From the NCBI GenBank assembly GCA_027486765.1, contig JAIXOO010000232.1, forward strand, positions 36,909 to 100,908: a stretch of 64,000 bases of DNA, read 5' to 3'. The first letter of the stretch is position 1. Every line of letters starts with the position of its first letter. Below, one piece after another: positions 24,329 through 32,939 of this stretch. The notes below the pieces were generated by a model. The model did no database searches. It saw only the letters and a list, made by a program, of their open reading frames with translations, and was not told the origin of the DNA. The position numbers and the translations under genes are program-made. The DNA is from Saprospiraceae bacterium (GTDB lineage: Bacteria > Bacteroidota > Bacteroidia > Chitinophagales > Saprospiraceae).

Positions 24329-25303
24329 TCACCACTCCATCACCACATCCACCCGCCGATTCTGCGCTCGACCCGCTTCGCTGGCATTCGGTGCAATCGG
24401 CTTGCTCATTCCAAAACTCTGGACCGAGACCTTGACCGTTTCGGGCAACCCGAGCGCTTTCAATGCATTCGCCACGGCCTCCGCTCGATTTTGCGCCAGT
24501 ACTTGATTGTCCTTGGCGCTCCCCACATTGTCAGTATGCCCTTCGATGCGGCATTTGAGGCCGGGGTTGTAATTGAGGATGCGGATGACGTTGGCGAGGA
24601 TGGAATCGGCTTCGGGCTTGAGCTCGAACGCTCCCGTTTCGAAGGAAAATTTTTCCGCAAAGCGAATTTTCATCGTTTCTCCTTCCATTTGTATGTACTG
24701 TTTGGCGTCGTCCTCCATGGGTTTAAAATCAAAGGGTTTAAATGCCGTTTCTTCGGCTTTTTTGTGCATCAAAATCAAACCCATGCGGTTGGGGAAGCCC
24801 TGGAAATACCAGACCTTGATCTGATGAAAACCTGCCTTGAGTTGGATTTTGCCCTGCTTGATTTCCCTGAACTGCCTGAGTCCATCTCGTTCAATCACTT
24901 CAGTAGAGTCAATCCAGAGGCGGGAACCATCGTCACTTTGCAGCAAAAAATCGTAAAGGCCGCTATTTTTGACCTCAAAACGGCCAGTATAAATAATGGC
25001 GAACACCTCTTTGCCTTTCGGAACGCCGGGAAAAGGCGTACTCAATTCGCGCTCAGTAATGAATAATTTTTGCGCATAAACGTAACCAATGGGTTTGGTT
25101 TTTTCGATTTCCGGTGTGTAGCGCATTTTTTGCGCCTGAATGAAGCCTTCGGCATCTGTGGCAACCTTGAAATCGTAAATTGAGCCTTTAAAACCTACCA
25201 AAAAGGGTTGGGTACGGCCCAGGTCTTCTGTGTTTTGAGCGGAAAGTTTTAATAAGCTTGCACAAAGGAAAAGACTGGACAGGAGGATTAACTTGTGGGT
25301 CAT
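24329..25303 (-). CDS. PA14-OmpA fusion outer-membrane protein
   Basis: A 324-residue exported protein. After signal peptide MTHKLILLSSLFLCASLLKLSAQ comes a PA14-like carbohydrate-binding or adhesive domain of about 140 residues (VFAIIYTGRFEVKNSGLY; LLQSDDGSRLWID; GFHQIKVWYFQG). The C-terminal OmpA/MotB peptidoglycan-binding domain has CRIEGHTDNVGSAKDNQVLA and NRAEAVANALKALG, including the aspartate and arginine that contact diaminopimelate. It thus probably anchors a PA14 module to the cell wall in the periplasm or outer membrane. This PA14 plus OmpA combination occurs in Bacteroidota but the ligand of the PA14 part is unknown. The next gene on the same strand is 83 bp upstream. Confidence 0.9.
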   Translation of the reverse strand: MTHKLILLSSLFLCASLLKLSAQNTEDLGRTQPFLVGFKGSIYDFKVATDAEGFIQAQKMRYTPEIEKTKPIGYVYAQKLFITERELSTPFPGVPKGKEVFAIIYTGRFEVKNSGLYDFLLQSDDGSRLWIDSTEVIERDGLRQFREIKQGKIQLKAGFHQIKVWYFQGFPNRMGLILMHKKAEETAFKPFDFKPMEDDAKQYIQMEGETMKIRFAEKFSFETGAFELKPEADSILANVIRILNYNPGLKCRIEGHTDNVGSAKDNQVLAQNRAEAVANALKALGLPETVKVSVQSFGMSKPIAPNASEAGRAQNRRVDVVMEW

Positions 25304-25385
25304 GGCTGGAAAAGATGTGGTGATCAGTATGTTGTGTCACCAGTATAACCCCATTTACCCAAAAAGTTACAGATTCAACTTCGCA

Positions 25386-26108
25386 TTACAACTTGAAAAA
25401 CCAATTGCAAAAGGATTGCCAGAAGGAGAACCCGTGAAAATTCAGCACCGAATAATGGTAAGCCAGCATAAGCAACAACACCAAAGGAAAAACATTCCAG
25501 CGCCGATGCGAGCGCCAATCCCAAATGCTCAACCCCAGCAAAATCAAATCAACCACGGCAAAACCAAAAACAGGCGCAATGGGATGTCCATCAATCTGGG
25601 GAAGATAGGCCAGGAGGCTCGGAAAATGAATGTGAATGATCCGATCGGTAATCGGTGTTAGCATCGGAAAGGCCGTACACACCATGTATCGGGCATGCAC
25701 CGTGGTTTGTTTGCGGTAAAAAATGGCTAGTCCATAAAAAAGCACAAATGCAATCAAGGCATTGACCACCAGAGCAATAAAATGGTAATCCAGACTGTCC
25801 AATACCGTGTTTTTATCCATTTTGAACTTCAACAAATCCAAAGTACTGAAGAGCATCAGCGGCACCAGGAAGTAGGAAAATTTGCCAATGCTTTTGTGCA
25901 GCCGATTCTTTTTGCTGCGAATCAAATAGGGTTGCACAATCAACATGAGGCACCACAGCATCAGCGCCAGCCCATGCAAGTGCATGCGGTAACTTTCCTG
26001 CTCAAAAATCCGGGTAAAATAAGTCAACCAAAAGCCAAAGATGGCCAACAAAAAGAACAGGACAAAGTAAAGGTAACTCCTTTGCCACAGGGCAGCTTCC
26101 AGTTTCAT
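25386..26108 (-). CDS. Hypothetical multi-pass membrane protein
   Basis: A 240-residue protein with about six or seven hydrophobic helices: YLYFVLFFLLAIFGFWLTYF, GLALMLWCLMLIVQPYLI, FSYFLVPLMLFSTL, FIALVVNALIAFVLFYGLAIF and others. Histidines in MHLHGLALMLW and in the loop KKNRLHKSIGKFSY recall the heme-coordinating pattern of DUF2306-like or COX15-like membrane proteins, but the match is not firm. It is followed on the minus strand by PA14-OmpA and preceded by the T9SS cargo gene 12 bp away, which may place all three in one transcript. Confidence 0.65.
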   Translation of the reverse strand: MKLEAALWQRSYLYFVLFFLLAIFGFWLTYFTRIFEQESYRMHLHGLALMLWCLMLIVQPYLIRSKKNRLHKSIGKFSYFLVPLMLFSTLDLLKFKMDKNTVLDSLDYHFIALVVNALIAFVLFYGLAIFYRKQTTVHARYMVCTAFPMLTPITDRIIHIHFPSLLAYLPQIDGHPIAPVFGFAVVDLILLGLSIWDWRSHRRWNVFPLVLLLMLAYHYSVLNFHGFSFWQSFCNWFFKL

Positions 26109-26120
26109 GCTGAATTGAAT

Positions 26121-26936
26121 TTAACGGCCAATGACCATTTTTCGCGAAACAGTATTCAGCCCATCGGTGAGCGTAAACACGTACAAGCCGGGGGGTAAGT
26201 TGTTGGCTTCAAAAGGAATACGATTGATGCCTTGCGTGATCTGCACGGGGCGGCGTTGGATCATCCTGCCCGTCAGGTCGTAAACCCGAAAATCGAATTG
26301 CCCCCGGATTTCGGCTTCTACTTCAATTTGAGTTGAGCCTGTAAATGGGTTGGGCACGTTGCCCATGCGCAGTTTGGTGGCGGCAAGCTCACGGGTAGAA
26401 GAAGTACGGCAGGCGGCTGAGCCTTGAGGCCGAAGGTACAAGTAGTAGTTGCCCGCAGCAAATTGATCGCTGGGAAAGGTCACTGGAACGGGTAAAAAAG
26501 AATTGACCAGTCCTTCTATTTTAAGGTCATTTTGACCCAGGCTAATTGCGTTGTTGGGGGTGCCCGCAATGAGGATACAGCCTTTTTCTCCAGACTTGAA
26601 TACACAATTGGGCGGATTACAGGTATACGACAAGCCGCTGGGTAGATTTTTCACCGCTCCAGATGTTGCAATCGTTACATTATTGATGGCAAGGGTTAAG
26701 CCACTCAGCGTAATTGTTTTGGGAATGGCCAGGGTGAATACAAAATCGTAAAAAGTATTCAGGCAAGCAGTGTCAGAAATTCCGCCCTTGAGGTTGGTTG
26801 CAGAATAGGGTAGGGGAATGACGCCTACAGCGGTGTCTGGCAAAGTAGCGTCTGGCTTGCAGGTAGTGGTTTGTTGAGCCAAGAGCGTAGAGCCCAAGCA
26901 GCACAGCGTCAGGATAGAAAGTATAAAATTTTTCAT
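26121..26936 (-). CDS. T9SS type A sorting-domain secreted protein
   Basis: A 271-residue exported protein: signal peptide MKNFILSILTLCCLGSTLLA. A 160-residue central region with several cysteines (CNPPNC, CILIAG) lacks a recognised fold. A C-terminal T9SS type A sorting domain has VPNPFTGSTQIEVEAEI, FRVYDLTGRMIQ, and LPPGLYVFTLTDG, ending RKMVIGR. The sorting domain shows it is moved across the outer membrane by the type IX secretion system and probably anchored or released there. The central part resembles other short Bacteroidota surface proteins of unknown role. It is divergent from the second TonB receptor. Confidence 0.87.
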   Translation of the reverse strand: MKNFILSILTLCCLGSTLLAQQTTTCKPDATLPDTAVGVIPLPYSATNLKGGISDTACLNTFYDFVFTLAIPKTITLSGLTLAINNVTIATSGAVKNLPSGLSYTCNPPNCVFKSGEKGCILIAGTPNNAISLGQNDLKIEGLVNSFLPVPVTFPSDQFAAGNYYLYLRPQGSAACRTSSTRELAATKLRMGNVPNPFTGSTQIEVEAEIRGQFDFRVYDLTGRMIQRRPVQITQGINRIPFEANNLPPGLYVFTLTDGLNTVSRKMVIGR

Positions 26937-26972
26937 AACACCAGTTTAGGTTCAATCGCGCAATTGCGCTTG

Positions 26973-27010
26973 AACTGAAATGACCGCATGCAAAATAAGC
27001 ATTTCAGGTT
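26973..27010. repeat. Short inverted repeat in divergent promoter region
   Basis: AACTGAAATG and CATTTCAGGTT pair, with a spacer of 17 nt. A perfect 12-bp palindrome GCGCAATTGCGC lies just to the left (around 26958-26969). They lie between the divergent T9SS cargo and TonB receptor genes, so they could be an operator or a degenerate LIR. Confidence 0.4.
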
Positions 27011-27133
27011 GATTGGGCAATTTTTTCTGCAAGAAAGCCAAGCCGCGACCAAGCTTTAGATTTAACAAAAAAATCGAGAATTTCGACTCACTTTACTACA
27101 ACTCATCAACGTCTTGATTATCTTTTCACTGAA

Positions 27134-29449
27134 ATGAAAAATAAAAAAATGCAGGACATCTTTCGTTGTGCTGGGCTTATCGCTCTGATTGGCTTCGCTT
27201 TTGGTTCGATTAATGCCCAAAATGCCATTTTACGCGGCCAGGTGACCACCATCGACCACGAACCGCTAGTGGGCGCTTCCGTTTACGTCAGTGCCAATGT
27301 GGGCACAGCGACCGACACCGCAGGGCGGTTTGAGCTCAATCCTACCCCGGGCAACCTCACCCTTACGGTCTCCTACCTGGGCTTCAAAACGTACACCCAA
27401 ACCCTGGGCATTGTAGCCGGGCAAACCGTAGACCTGGACATCATCCTCCAAAATGAACCCACCATCCTGAGCACCCTCACCTTCACCACGGGGCGTTTTG
27501 AAAAACGACTGGGCTCCGAAACAGTGTCCATCGAAGTGCTCAAACCCAGTCTGATCAACAACAGCAACAAGTTCCAATTGGACGAGGCCCTGCAAAAAGT
27601 ACCGGGCTTGAGCGTCATTGATGGGCAGGCCAATATTCGCGGCGGCTCGGGCTTTTCTTATGGCGCGGGTAGCCGTGTGCTCCTGTTGATGGACGATATT
27701 CCGATCCTGCAACTCGATGCGGGTTTTCCCAACTGGAATGACATCCCGGTCGAAAATGTAGGCCAAATTGAAGTGGTCAAAGGGGCAGCTTCTTCCCTGT
27801 ACGGTTCGGCAGCACTGAACGGCGTGGTCAATTTCCGCACCGCATACGCGCACAACGAACCCGAAACCAAACTCAGCCTGTTCACTTCCACCGTAGATGC
27901 ACCAGCTGACGCCCGCTTCAAATGGTGGGATGCGGCACCAGTCACCTTTGGGACCAGCCTTTCACACAAGCAAAAAATAGGCAAACTCGACCTGGTCAGC
28001 AGCGTGTTTTACCTCAATGAACAAAGCCACAACGACAGCACCTTCACCAAATACGGTCGGATCAACCTGAATACCCGTTTCCGCGCCAGCAAACGCCTCA
28101 CCCTGGGGGCTAACCTCAACCTCAACGGCGGCAACAACAGCAATTTTTTCTTTTGGCGGGCCGATTCGCTGAAATACAGCCCATTCCGGGGTACGGTGTC
28201 CAAAAATCAGCCCCTACGGTTCAACATCGATCCCCACCTGACTTATTACGATGGGGGCGGGAATCGCCACAAGATTCTCAGTCGCTACTTTCGGGTCGAA
28301 AACCGGGTGAGCAATGGGCGCTCCAATTTTTCCTCCCAATACTATGCCGAGTACCAGTTTCAGCGCAAGTTTAAAGCCCTGGACTTGAACTTCACCGCTG
28401 GTGCAGTGTACATCGGCACCAATGTGGACGCCGAGTTGTACGGCGATACCACCTTCCAATCGCGCAACCTGGCCACTTATGCCGATTTTGAAAAAAGATT
28501 CGGCAGCAAACTGACCATCAGCGCTGGATTCCGCTACGAATCCAACCGCATCAAGAATCCGGGATTTGTGTATCCAATTGGGGTAGTAGCGCCCTCGAAT
28601 GAAAGTGAAGCCAAACCGGTGCTGCGCATCGGCGCCAACTATCAGGTGGCGGAATATTCCTTCCTGCGGGCTTCCTGGGGGCAGGGCTACCGTTTTCCGA
28701 CCATTGCCGAGAAGTTCATTTTTACCAATTTGGGGGGCTTTAACATTTCACCCAATCCCGACTTGCAGTCCGAAACAGGCTGGTCGGCGGAATTGGGGCT
28801 CAAGCAAGGGCTGAAAATTGGGAGTTTGAAAGGCTTTTTGGATCTAGCCCTCTTTCGCACCCAATACCAGGACATGATGGAGTTCAACTTCATTGATTTT
28901 CAACGTGGCTTTAGCTCGCTCAATACGGGTGGCGTGCGCATTTCGGGGCTGGATGCGAGCTTTGTGGGCGAATTCCAACTGTTCAAATGCCTAACTACTT
29001 TTATGGCAGGCTACCTCTGGATTGATCCCCAATTTTTGGAATTTGACCTGAGTCCCCAGGAGCCTGGGGTGACACCTACCCAGGGGCAACGCAACGCCAT
29101 TGGCAGTTCTTCTACCGAAAATGTGCTGAAATACCGCTCGCGCAACAGCTACAAATTTGACATCGAAAGCCAGATCAAACGTTTCTCCATTGGTTTCGCT
29201 GGGAACTATTTCAGCTTCCAGGAGGCGATCGACCGGACTTTTGAGTTCTTTGTGCCAGGGATTAAATCGTATCGGGAGATGAACAATGGTGGCGTGACGC
29301 TGCTGGATGTACGGGTGGCGTATCGGCCGATTGACAATTTGAAGCTGAGTTTTTTGGTCAATAATGTGGGGAATGCGGAGTATGTGTCGAGGCCGGGGCT
29401 GTTGGAGGCGCCGAGGAATTTTGCGTTGCGCTTGGATTGGAATTGGTGA
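27134..29449 (+). CDS. TonB-dependent receptor
   Basis: A 771-residue outer-membrane receptor. An N-terminal signal with cleavage near GSINAQ precedes a carboxypeptidase-like domain (LRGQVTTIDHEPLVGASVYV). The plug begins with LDEALQKVPGLSVIDGQANIRGGSGFSYG and continues IEVVKGAASSLYGSAALNGVVN. A 22-strand-type barrel follows, with a C-terminus ending in RLDWNW. The plug motif VKGAASSLYGSAAL is typical of cobalamin/iron/siderophore receptors, but the substrate remains unknown; no SusD or DUF4249 partner is adjacent. It is convergent with the response regulator gene with zero spacing between stop codons. Confidence 0.92.
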   Translation: MKNKKMQDIFRCAGLIALIGFAFGSINAQNAILRGQVTTIDHEPLVGASVYVSANVGTATDTAGRFELNPTPGNLTLTVSYLGFKTYTQTLGIVAGQTVDLDIILQNEPTILSTLTFTTGRFEKRLGSETVSIEVLKPSLINNSNKFQLDEALQKVPGLSVIDGQANIRGGSGFSYGAGSRVLLLMDDIPILQLDAGFPNWNDIPVENVGQIEVVKGAASSLYGSAALNGVVNFRTAYAHNEPETKLSLFTSTVDAPADARFKWWDAAPVTFGTSLSHKQKIGKLDLVSSVFYLNEQSHNDSTFTKYGRINLNTRFRASKRLTLGANLNLNGGNNSNFFFWRADSLKYSPFRGTVSKNQPLRFNIDPHLTYYDGGGNRHKILSRYFRVENRVSNGRSNFSSQYYAEYQFQRKFKALDLNFTAGAVYIGTNVDAELYGDTTFQSRNLATYADFEKRFGSKLTISAGFRYESNRIKNPGFVYPIGVVAPSNESEAKPVLRIGANYQVAEYSFLRASWGQGYRFPTIAEKFIFTNLGGFNISPNPDLQSETGWSAELGLKQGLKIGSLKGFLDLALFRTQYQDMMEFNFIDFQRGFSSLNTGGVRISGLDASFVGEFQLFKCLTTFMAGYLWIDPQFLEFDLSPQEPGVTPTQGQRNAIGSSSTENVLKYRSRNSYKFDIESQIKRFSIGFAGNYFSFQEAIDRTFEFFVPGIKSYREMNNGGVTLLDVRVAYRPIDNLKLSFLVNNVGNAEYVSRPGLLEAPRNFALRLDWNW

Positions 29450-30112
29450 TTATTCCCCCTGAAACCCATGCTGCATCGCATACCGCACCAACTCCGCGCT
29501 ACTATTGGCATTCGTCTTATCCCGTAAATTTTTGAGGTGAAAATCCACCGTTTTGATGGACAAAAACAGCTTGTCGGCCATTTCCTGTCTACCGTATTTC
29601 CCCACAATGGCCAGGATTTCCTGCTCGCGCTCCGAGAAGCTGGTTTCTTTGGCAAGCGGTGCACTCCGCCGTGGTTTTTGGCTTTGGATTTGGAGCTGTT
29701 TCAACAAGGCTTTGGACACATAATCCGGGAAGTACTGACCACTTTCCATCACCTGAACAATCGCATTTTTTACCGTCACCGAATTTTCGTCTTTGAGCAA
29801 ATACCCATTGGCACCGTTTTGCATCATAAATGCCATCAAAGCTTCGTCGTAGTGCATGCTGAGGATGACCACTTTGATGGCAGGGTAGGCGGCTTTTATT
29901 TTTTGCATGGTTTCAAACCCATCCATTTCGGGCATGGTATAATCCAGCAGGATGACATCGGGTTGATGGTTTTCCAATTGTGTCAATACACTGGGGCCAC
30001 TATCCGCTTCGAGGGTAACCTCCAATTCGGCGAAGGTACTGAGGATGAGTTTCATGCCTTCCCGAAACAGGTTTTGGTCATCTACCAGGCCGATTTTAAT
30101 GGGTGTTTCCAT
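29450..30112 (-). CDS. NarL/LuxR-family response regulator
   Basis: A 220-residue two-domain regulator. The receiver has acidic pocket GLVDDQNLFREG, the phosphorylation site in VILLDYTMPEMDG, and the lysine in YLLKDENSVT. The C-terminal LuxR-type helix-turn-helix has SEREQEILAIVGKYGRQEMADKLFLSIKTVDFHLKNL. It is expected to be phosphorylated by the kinase encoded just upstream, whose stop overlaps its start by 17 nt, so translation is coupled. Target genes are not evident; the convergent TonB receptor touches it tail to tail. Confidence 0.93.
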   Translation of the reverse strand: METPIKIGLVDDQNLFREGMKLILSTFAELEVTLEADSGPSVLTQLENHQPDVILLDYTMPEMDGFETMQKIKAAYPAIKVVILSMHYDEALMAFMMQNGANGYLLKDENSVTVKNAIVQVMESGQYFPDYVSKALLKQLQIQSQKPRRSAPLAKETSFSEREQEILAIVGKYGRQEMADKLFLSIKTVDFHLKNLRDKTNANSSAELVRYAMQHGFQGE

Positions 30113-30932
30113 GGGGTTCTATTTGTTTTACTGTATTTAAAGGGAGGTTTAAATTCACCTCCACGCCATTTCCGGGCGAGGTTTCATAGTTCAGTTCTCC
30201 GTTCAAAAAAGCCATGTGCCGCTCCATATTTTTCAGGCCGAAACTCTTTCTTCCCGGCCTTTGCTCATACGCAACTCGATCAAAGCCTTGGCCATCGTCC
30301 TGGTACTGCACCAGGAGTTGGGTATCGCTGAACTGAAAGTGGATGGCTACGTTTTTGGCTTCGGAATATTTAAGCGCATTGTGGACCAACTCCTGCAAAA
30401 TCCTGAAGAGCGCTTTTTCCCGGTCTCCTTCAAATCGCTGCTCGGCATTGGACTGCAAATCGACCTTGATTTGTTTCAATTCCTGGAGCTTTTCCAGCAG
30501 GCCGCGGGTAGCGCTCACAATACCCAGGCGCTCCAGGCTTTGGGGCAGCAGGTCGTTGGTGATGGTGCGTACTTCCTGGATGTTTTCAGTGAGGGCTTGC
30601 AGTGCTTTTTCTTTGAATAGTACAAATTGGGGTGCTGCCAGCTCCTGACTCACATTGGAAACATAAATTTTAGCCGCCGATAACAAGCCACCAATGCTGT
30701 CGTGCAGCTCTATGGCCATGCGTTTGCGCTCGGCTTCCTGCGCCAGGATACCAGCGGTCAATAGCTCTTTTTGATAAGATACCTCCATCTGTTGGGTGGT
30801 CAATTGTTGCTGGAGTAGCCGCCGTTGGTAGACGATAAAAAAGACGATGATGAAAGTGACGAGTAGCACCATTCCGGTGATCCCCAAGGCGATTTGGAAG
30901 GACAAATTGTTTATTGCTTCGGATGAACCCAT
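30096..30932 (-). CDS. Sensor histidine kinase (HisKA_3 type)
   Basis: A 278-residue kinase with one N-terminal membrane helix (IALGITGMVLLVTFIIVFFIVYQRR), a coiled segment, and a DesK/NarX-type dimerisation domain with phosphorylated histidine in AIELHDSIGGLLSAAK. The HATPase_c domain has LQELVHNALKYS, QDDGQGFD and KSFGLKNMERHM. It has no extracellular sensor domain of its own. The upstream gene in the operon, overlapping by 22 nt, encodes a multi-pass membrane protein that might supply the signal-sensing part. It is the partner of the NarL-type regulator immediately downstream. Confidence 0.92.
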   Translation of the reverse strand: MGSSEAINNLSFQIALGITGMVLLVTFIIVFFIVYQRRLLQQQLTTQQMEVSYQKELLTAGILAQEAERKRMAIELHDSIGGLLSAAKIYVSNVSQELAAPQFVLFKEKALQALTENIQEVRTITNDLLPQSLERLGIVSATRGLLEKLQELKQIKVDLQSNAEQRFEGDREKALFRILQELVHNALKYSEAKNVAIHFQFSDTQLLVQYQDDGQGFDRVAYEQRPGRKSFGLKNMERHMAFLNGELNYETSPGNGVEVNLNLPLNTVKQIEPHGNTH

Positions 30933-31552
30933 AGTGCGATGGTGTAAAAAGTGTATAAGAGGATGGTAAAGATAGCATGGATTCCAAAATAGGTATATTG
31001 TAATTCAGGAATGACGGTAAGGTAATGGCTAAACAAAAAGAAAAAGAAACTTGCCGCATTGTAAAACAAAACGCCTATGCTGATCCAGAATAAAGGTTCT
31101 TTTTCCAGGCTCAGGATTTTCATTTCTCTAAGCGTTTTGGTAAAAAAAGTGAGTGCATAAAACATCAGAATAAGTGCGCAGAAAGATCGATTCAGGACAT
31201 TTTCTGTTTTGAGGTGTTCAAAAAAAATACTGTTGATGGCAGCGAAAAGAGGAAAACCATAGAATAAAAACTTGCTTAAGTGCTTTGGTAATAAGGGTCT
31301 GAAAATAAGACTAAGCAAAATGAAATCAACTATGGTGTAAATGTGTAGAAGAAATAAGTTGGGTTGGTGTAGAAACGAGCCAACAAATCTCGCTAAAAGC
31401 GAAATTGAAGTTCCCACCCAGATGAGTATTGCTAAAAGAAGATAATCTTTCGAAACATTTTTTGCTTTGAAAAAGGCAAGTATTGCAGGAATTAATTCGA
31501 TATAAGAAGCAATGCTAATTAGCATGAGTGTAAAATCTTTGTTCATATTCAT
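30911..31552 (-). CDS. Seven-helix membrane protein of kinase operon
   Basis: A 213-residue hydrophobic protein with about seven predicted helices, starting FTLMLISIASYIELIPAILAFF. There is little outside the membrane and no recognised domain. Its stop codon lies 22 nt inside the start of the histidine kinase gene, so the two are translationally coupled, and the response regulator follows in the same operon. This suggests, without proving, that it is the sensory or modulating membrane component of the kinase. Start choice: MNMNKDF gives a short cytoplasmic lead; MNKDF two codons later would be equally good. Confidence 0.75.
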   Translation of the reverse strand: MNMNKDFTLMLISIASYIELIPAILAFFKAKNVSKDYLLLAILIWVGTSISLLARFVGSFLHQPNLFLLHIYTIVDFILLSLIFRPLLPKHLSKFLFYGFPLFAAINSIFFEHLKTENVLNRSFCALILMFYALTFFTKTLREMKILSLEKEPLFWISIGVLFYNAASFFFFLFSHYLTVIPELQYTYFGIHAIFTILLYTFYTIALWVHPKQ

Positions 31553-31613
31553 TGAATTAAAAGAATTAATACTCCAGGATCATGCATTGACCTGGAGTAC
31601 TTGGTATCTTCAT

Positions 31614-32462
31614 TTATCTACAAAAAGGCGGGCATGGGGAAGCAAACTCAAAATCCTCCTCACCTCCATTTTTACCTTGTGGGAAAGTATTTGGATTTTT
31701 GGTGAGCCGGATAATCACCCGCATCGGGACATGATTTTCTTCCTCAAACTGACCTAAATAGATAAACATGCCACAATCAGGATTTTGGTTCCGATAGGCG
31801 TGTATCTCCTCGGTATCTTGGGTATTGAAGGTATAATAACGAATACGCTTTTCTGGATTGGTAGTGTCACCGTTTACAAAGAGTTGTCGAGCCAAATTTC
31901 CAACAGAGGTTTTTTCCCAATTCATGGTTAGTGAATCGGCTAAGTTTGGACTTATGGCTCGATTAGCAGTCGTCACAAAGGGCCGCAATGGGAAATATAC
32001 CTGGTCATTAGCTACAGTATTCTTACTGATTTTTATGGCATTGAGCAACAGGGCTAGATTAGGCTGACCAGAGAGTTTAGTTCCTGCTTCGCCAAAGAGC
32101 GCCATATGAATGCGGATTTGAATGGAATCGTCTGGCTCGGCCGAAGTTTTTAGTTGATTTAGTTTTTCAAAAAAAACTTGGGTTTGATCTGGATTGAGTC
32201 GAAAGTAGACGGCTCTATTTTTTATTGATTCAACCCCGCCAAAATAGAAATCACTAGTAAGGCTGCCATCCGCAGATTGGAAATTTTTAATAAGTGCTGT
32301 TGCTTTAATGGTGGTTATCTTATTCTGGAGGGTATCAGCAGCTAAATCAGCTGCGGGAACCTGCTTTCTTGAGTTGTCACAAGATTCACAAAACAAGCTT
32401 ATAATCAGAACTATAGATAAAAAAAATCCTGAGGTTCGTAACAATTGACGCAAAGCAGTCAT
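31614..32462 (-). CDS. Hypothetical lipoprotein
   Basis: The start at 32462 is preferred because it gives a signal peptide MTALRQLLRTSGFFLSIVLI followed by a lipobox-like LFCESC; the ORF start at 32666 is in sequence rich in short inverted repeats. The 282-residue protein has a mature domain with IKNFQSADGSLTSDFYFGG and later FIYLGQFEEENHVPMRVIIRL near the C-terminus, suggesting beta structure. It ends CPPFCR. I do not recognise the family. It is a single gene in a region of poorly characterised genes. Confidence 0.65.
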   Translation of the reverse strand: MTALRQLLRTSGFFLSIVLIISLFCESCDNSRKQVPAADLAADTLQNKITTIKATALIKNFQSADGSLTSDFYFGGVESIKNRAVYFRLNPDQTQVFFEKLNQLKTSAEPDDSIQIRIHMALFGEAGTKLSGQPNLALLLNAIKISKNTVANDQVYFPLRPFVTTANRAISPNLADSLTMNWEKTSVGNLARQLFVNGDTTNPEKRIRYYTFNTQDTEEIHAYRNQNPDCGMFIYLGQFEEENHVPMRVIIRLTKNPNTFPQGKNGGEEDFEFASPCPPFCR

Positions 32463-32542
32463 GATTTTAGGTTTTTTATGATTGATGAATGAAATAAAAG
32501 TAGAATATAACTCGGGGTTAAAAAAATAAATTCTGCATTTCT

Positions 32543-32632
32543 GGGACAAATCCCAGGTGGAGCTAGGGTTTTTACTAGTTTGATTTACACGGTTAGATGC
32601 ATGCATTCTTCCATCCCCTGGGATTCGTGCCA
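32543..32632. repeat. Weak inverted repeat upstream of lipoprotein gene
   Basis: GGGACAAATCCCAGG (32543-32557) pairs imperfectly with CCTGGGATTCGTGCC (32617-32631). Local hairpins CTGGGA-CAAA-TCCCAG and TGCCATTTTTTGGCA lie within or beside it. It could be the 5' UTR of the lipoprotein gene or a degraded LIR. Confidence 0.45.
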
Positions 32633-32788
32633 GACATTTTTGAACTAGGGTGCCATTTTTTGGCATACTGGCCTACCTCACCCAACTTTATCCTGCAATC
32701 CGACAGCAAATGATAATTCGAGCTTCAGCTCGGCGGAAATACCTGCCCATTTAGCGATGCCTTAAATTCACCTAACAATATATTTTTT

Positions 32789-32878
32789 ATGAAAACCAAC
32801 AATACGCTTTCAAAAAAAAACCAACTACACGCAGCTTTCTGCTGTATCATTGTAACCGAAGACATCGTAGTCAACTAA
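32789..32878 (+). CDS. Possible 29-residue peptide with CC motif
   Basis: A small ORF, ATG at 32789 to TAA at 32876-32878, encodes MKTNNTLSKKNQLHAAFCCI followed by IVTEDIVVN. It is too short for the ORF track. It has a basic, hydrophilic first half and a hydrophobic, acidic second half with adjacent cysteines. Nothing else codes in this 477-bp gap. The form (charged leader, short Cys-containing core) could suit a ribosomally made peptide, but no maturation enzyme is nearby and no family is recognised. It may be chance. Confidence 0.3.
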   Translation: MKTNNTLSKKNQLHAAFCCIIVTEDIVVN

Positions 32879-32939
32879 GGAAGGAGAAGAAATGCCTTTT
32901 TAATGACTATTTTTTGAGGTTTTTATCCAATGCGGCCGT

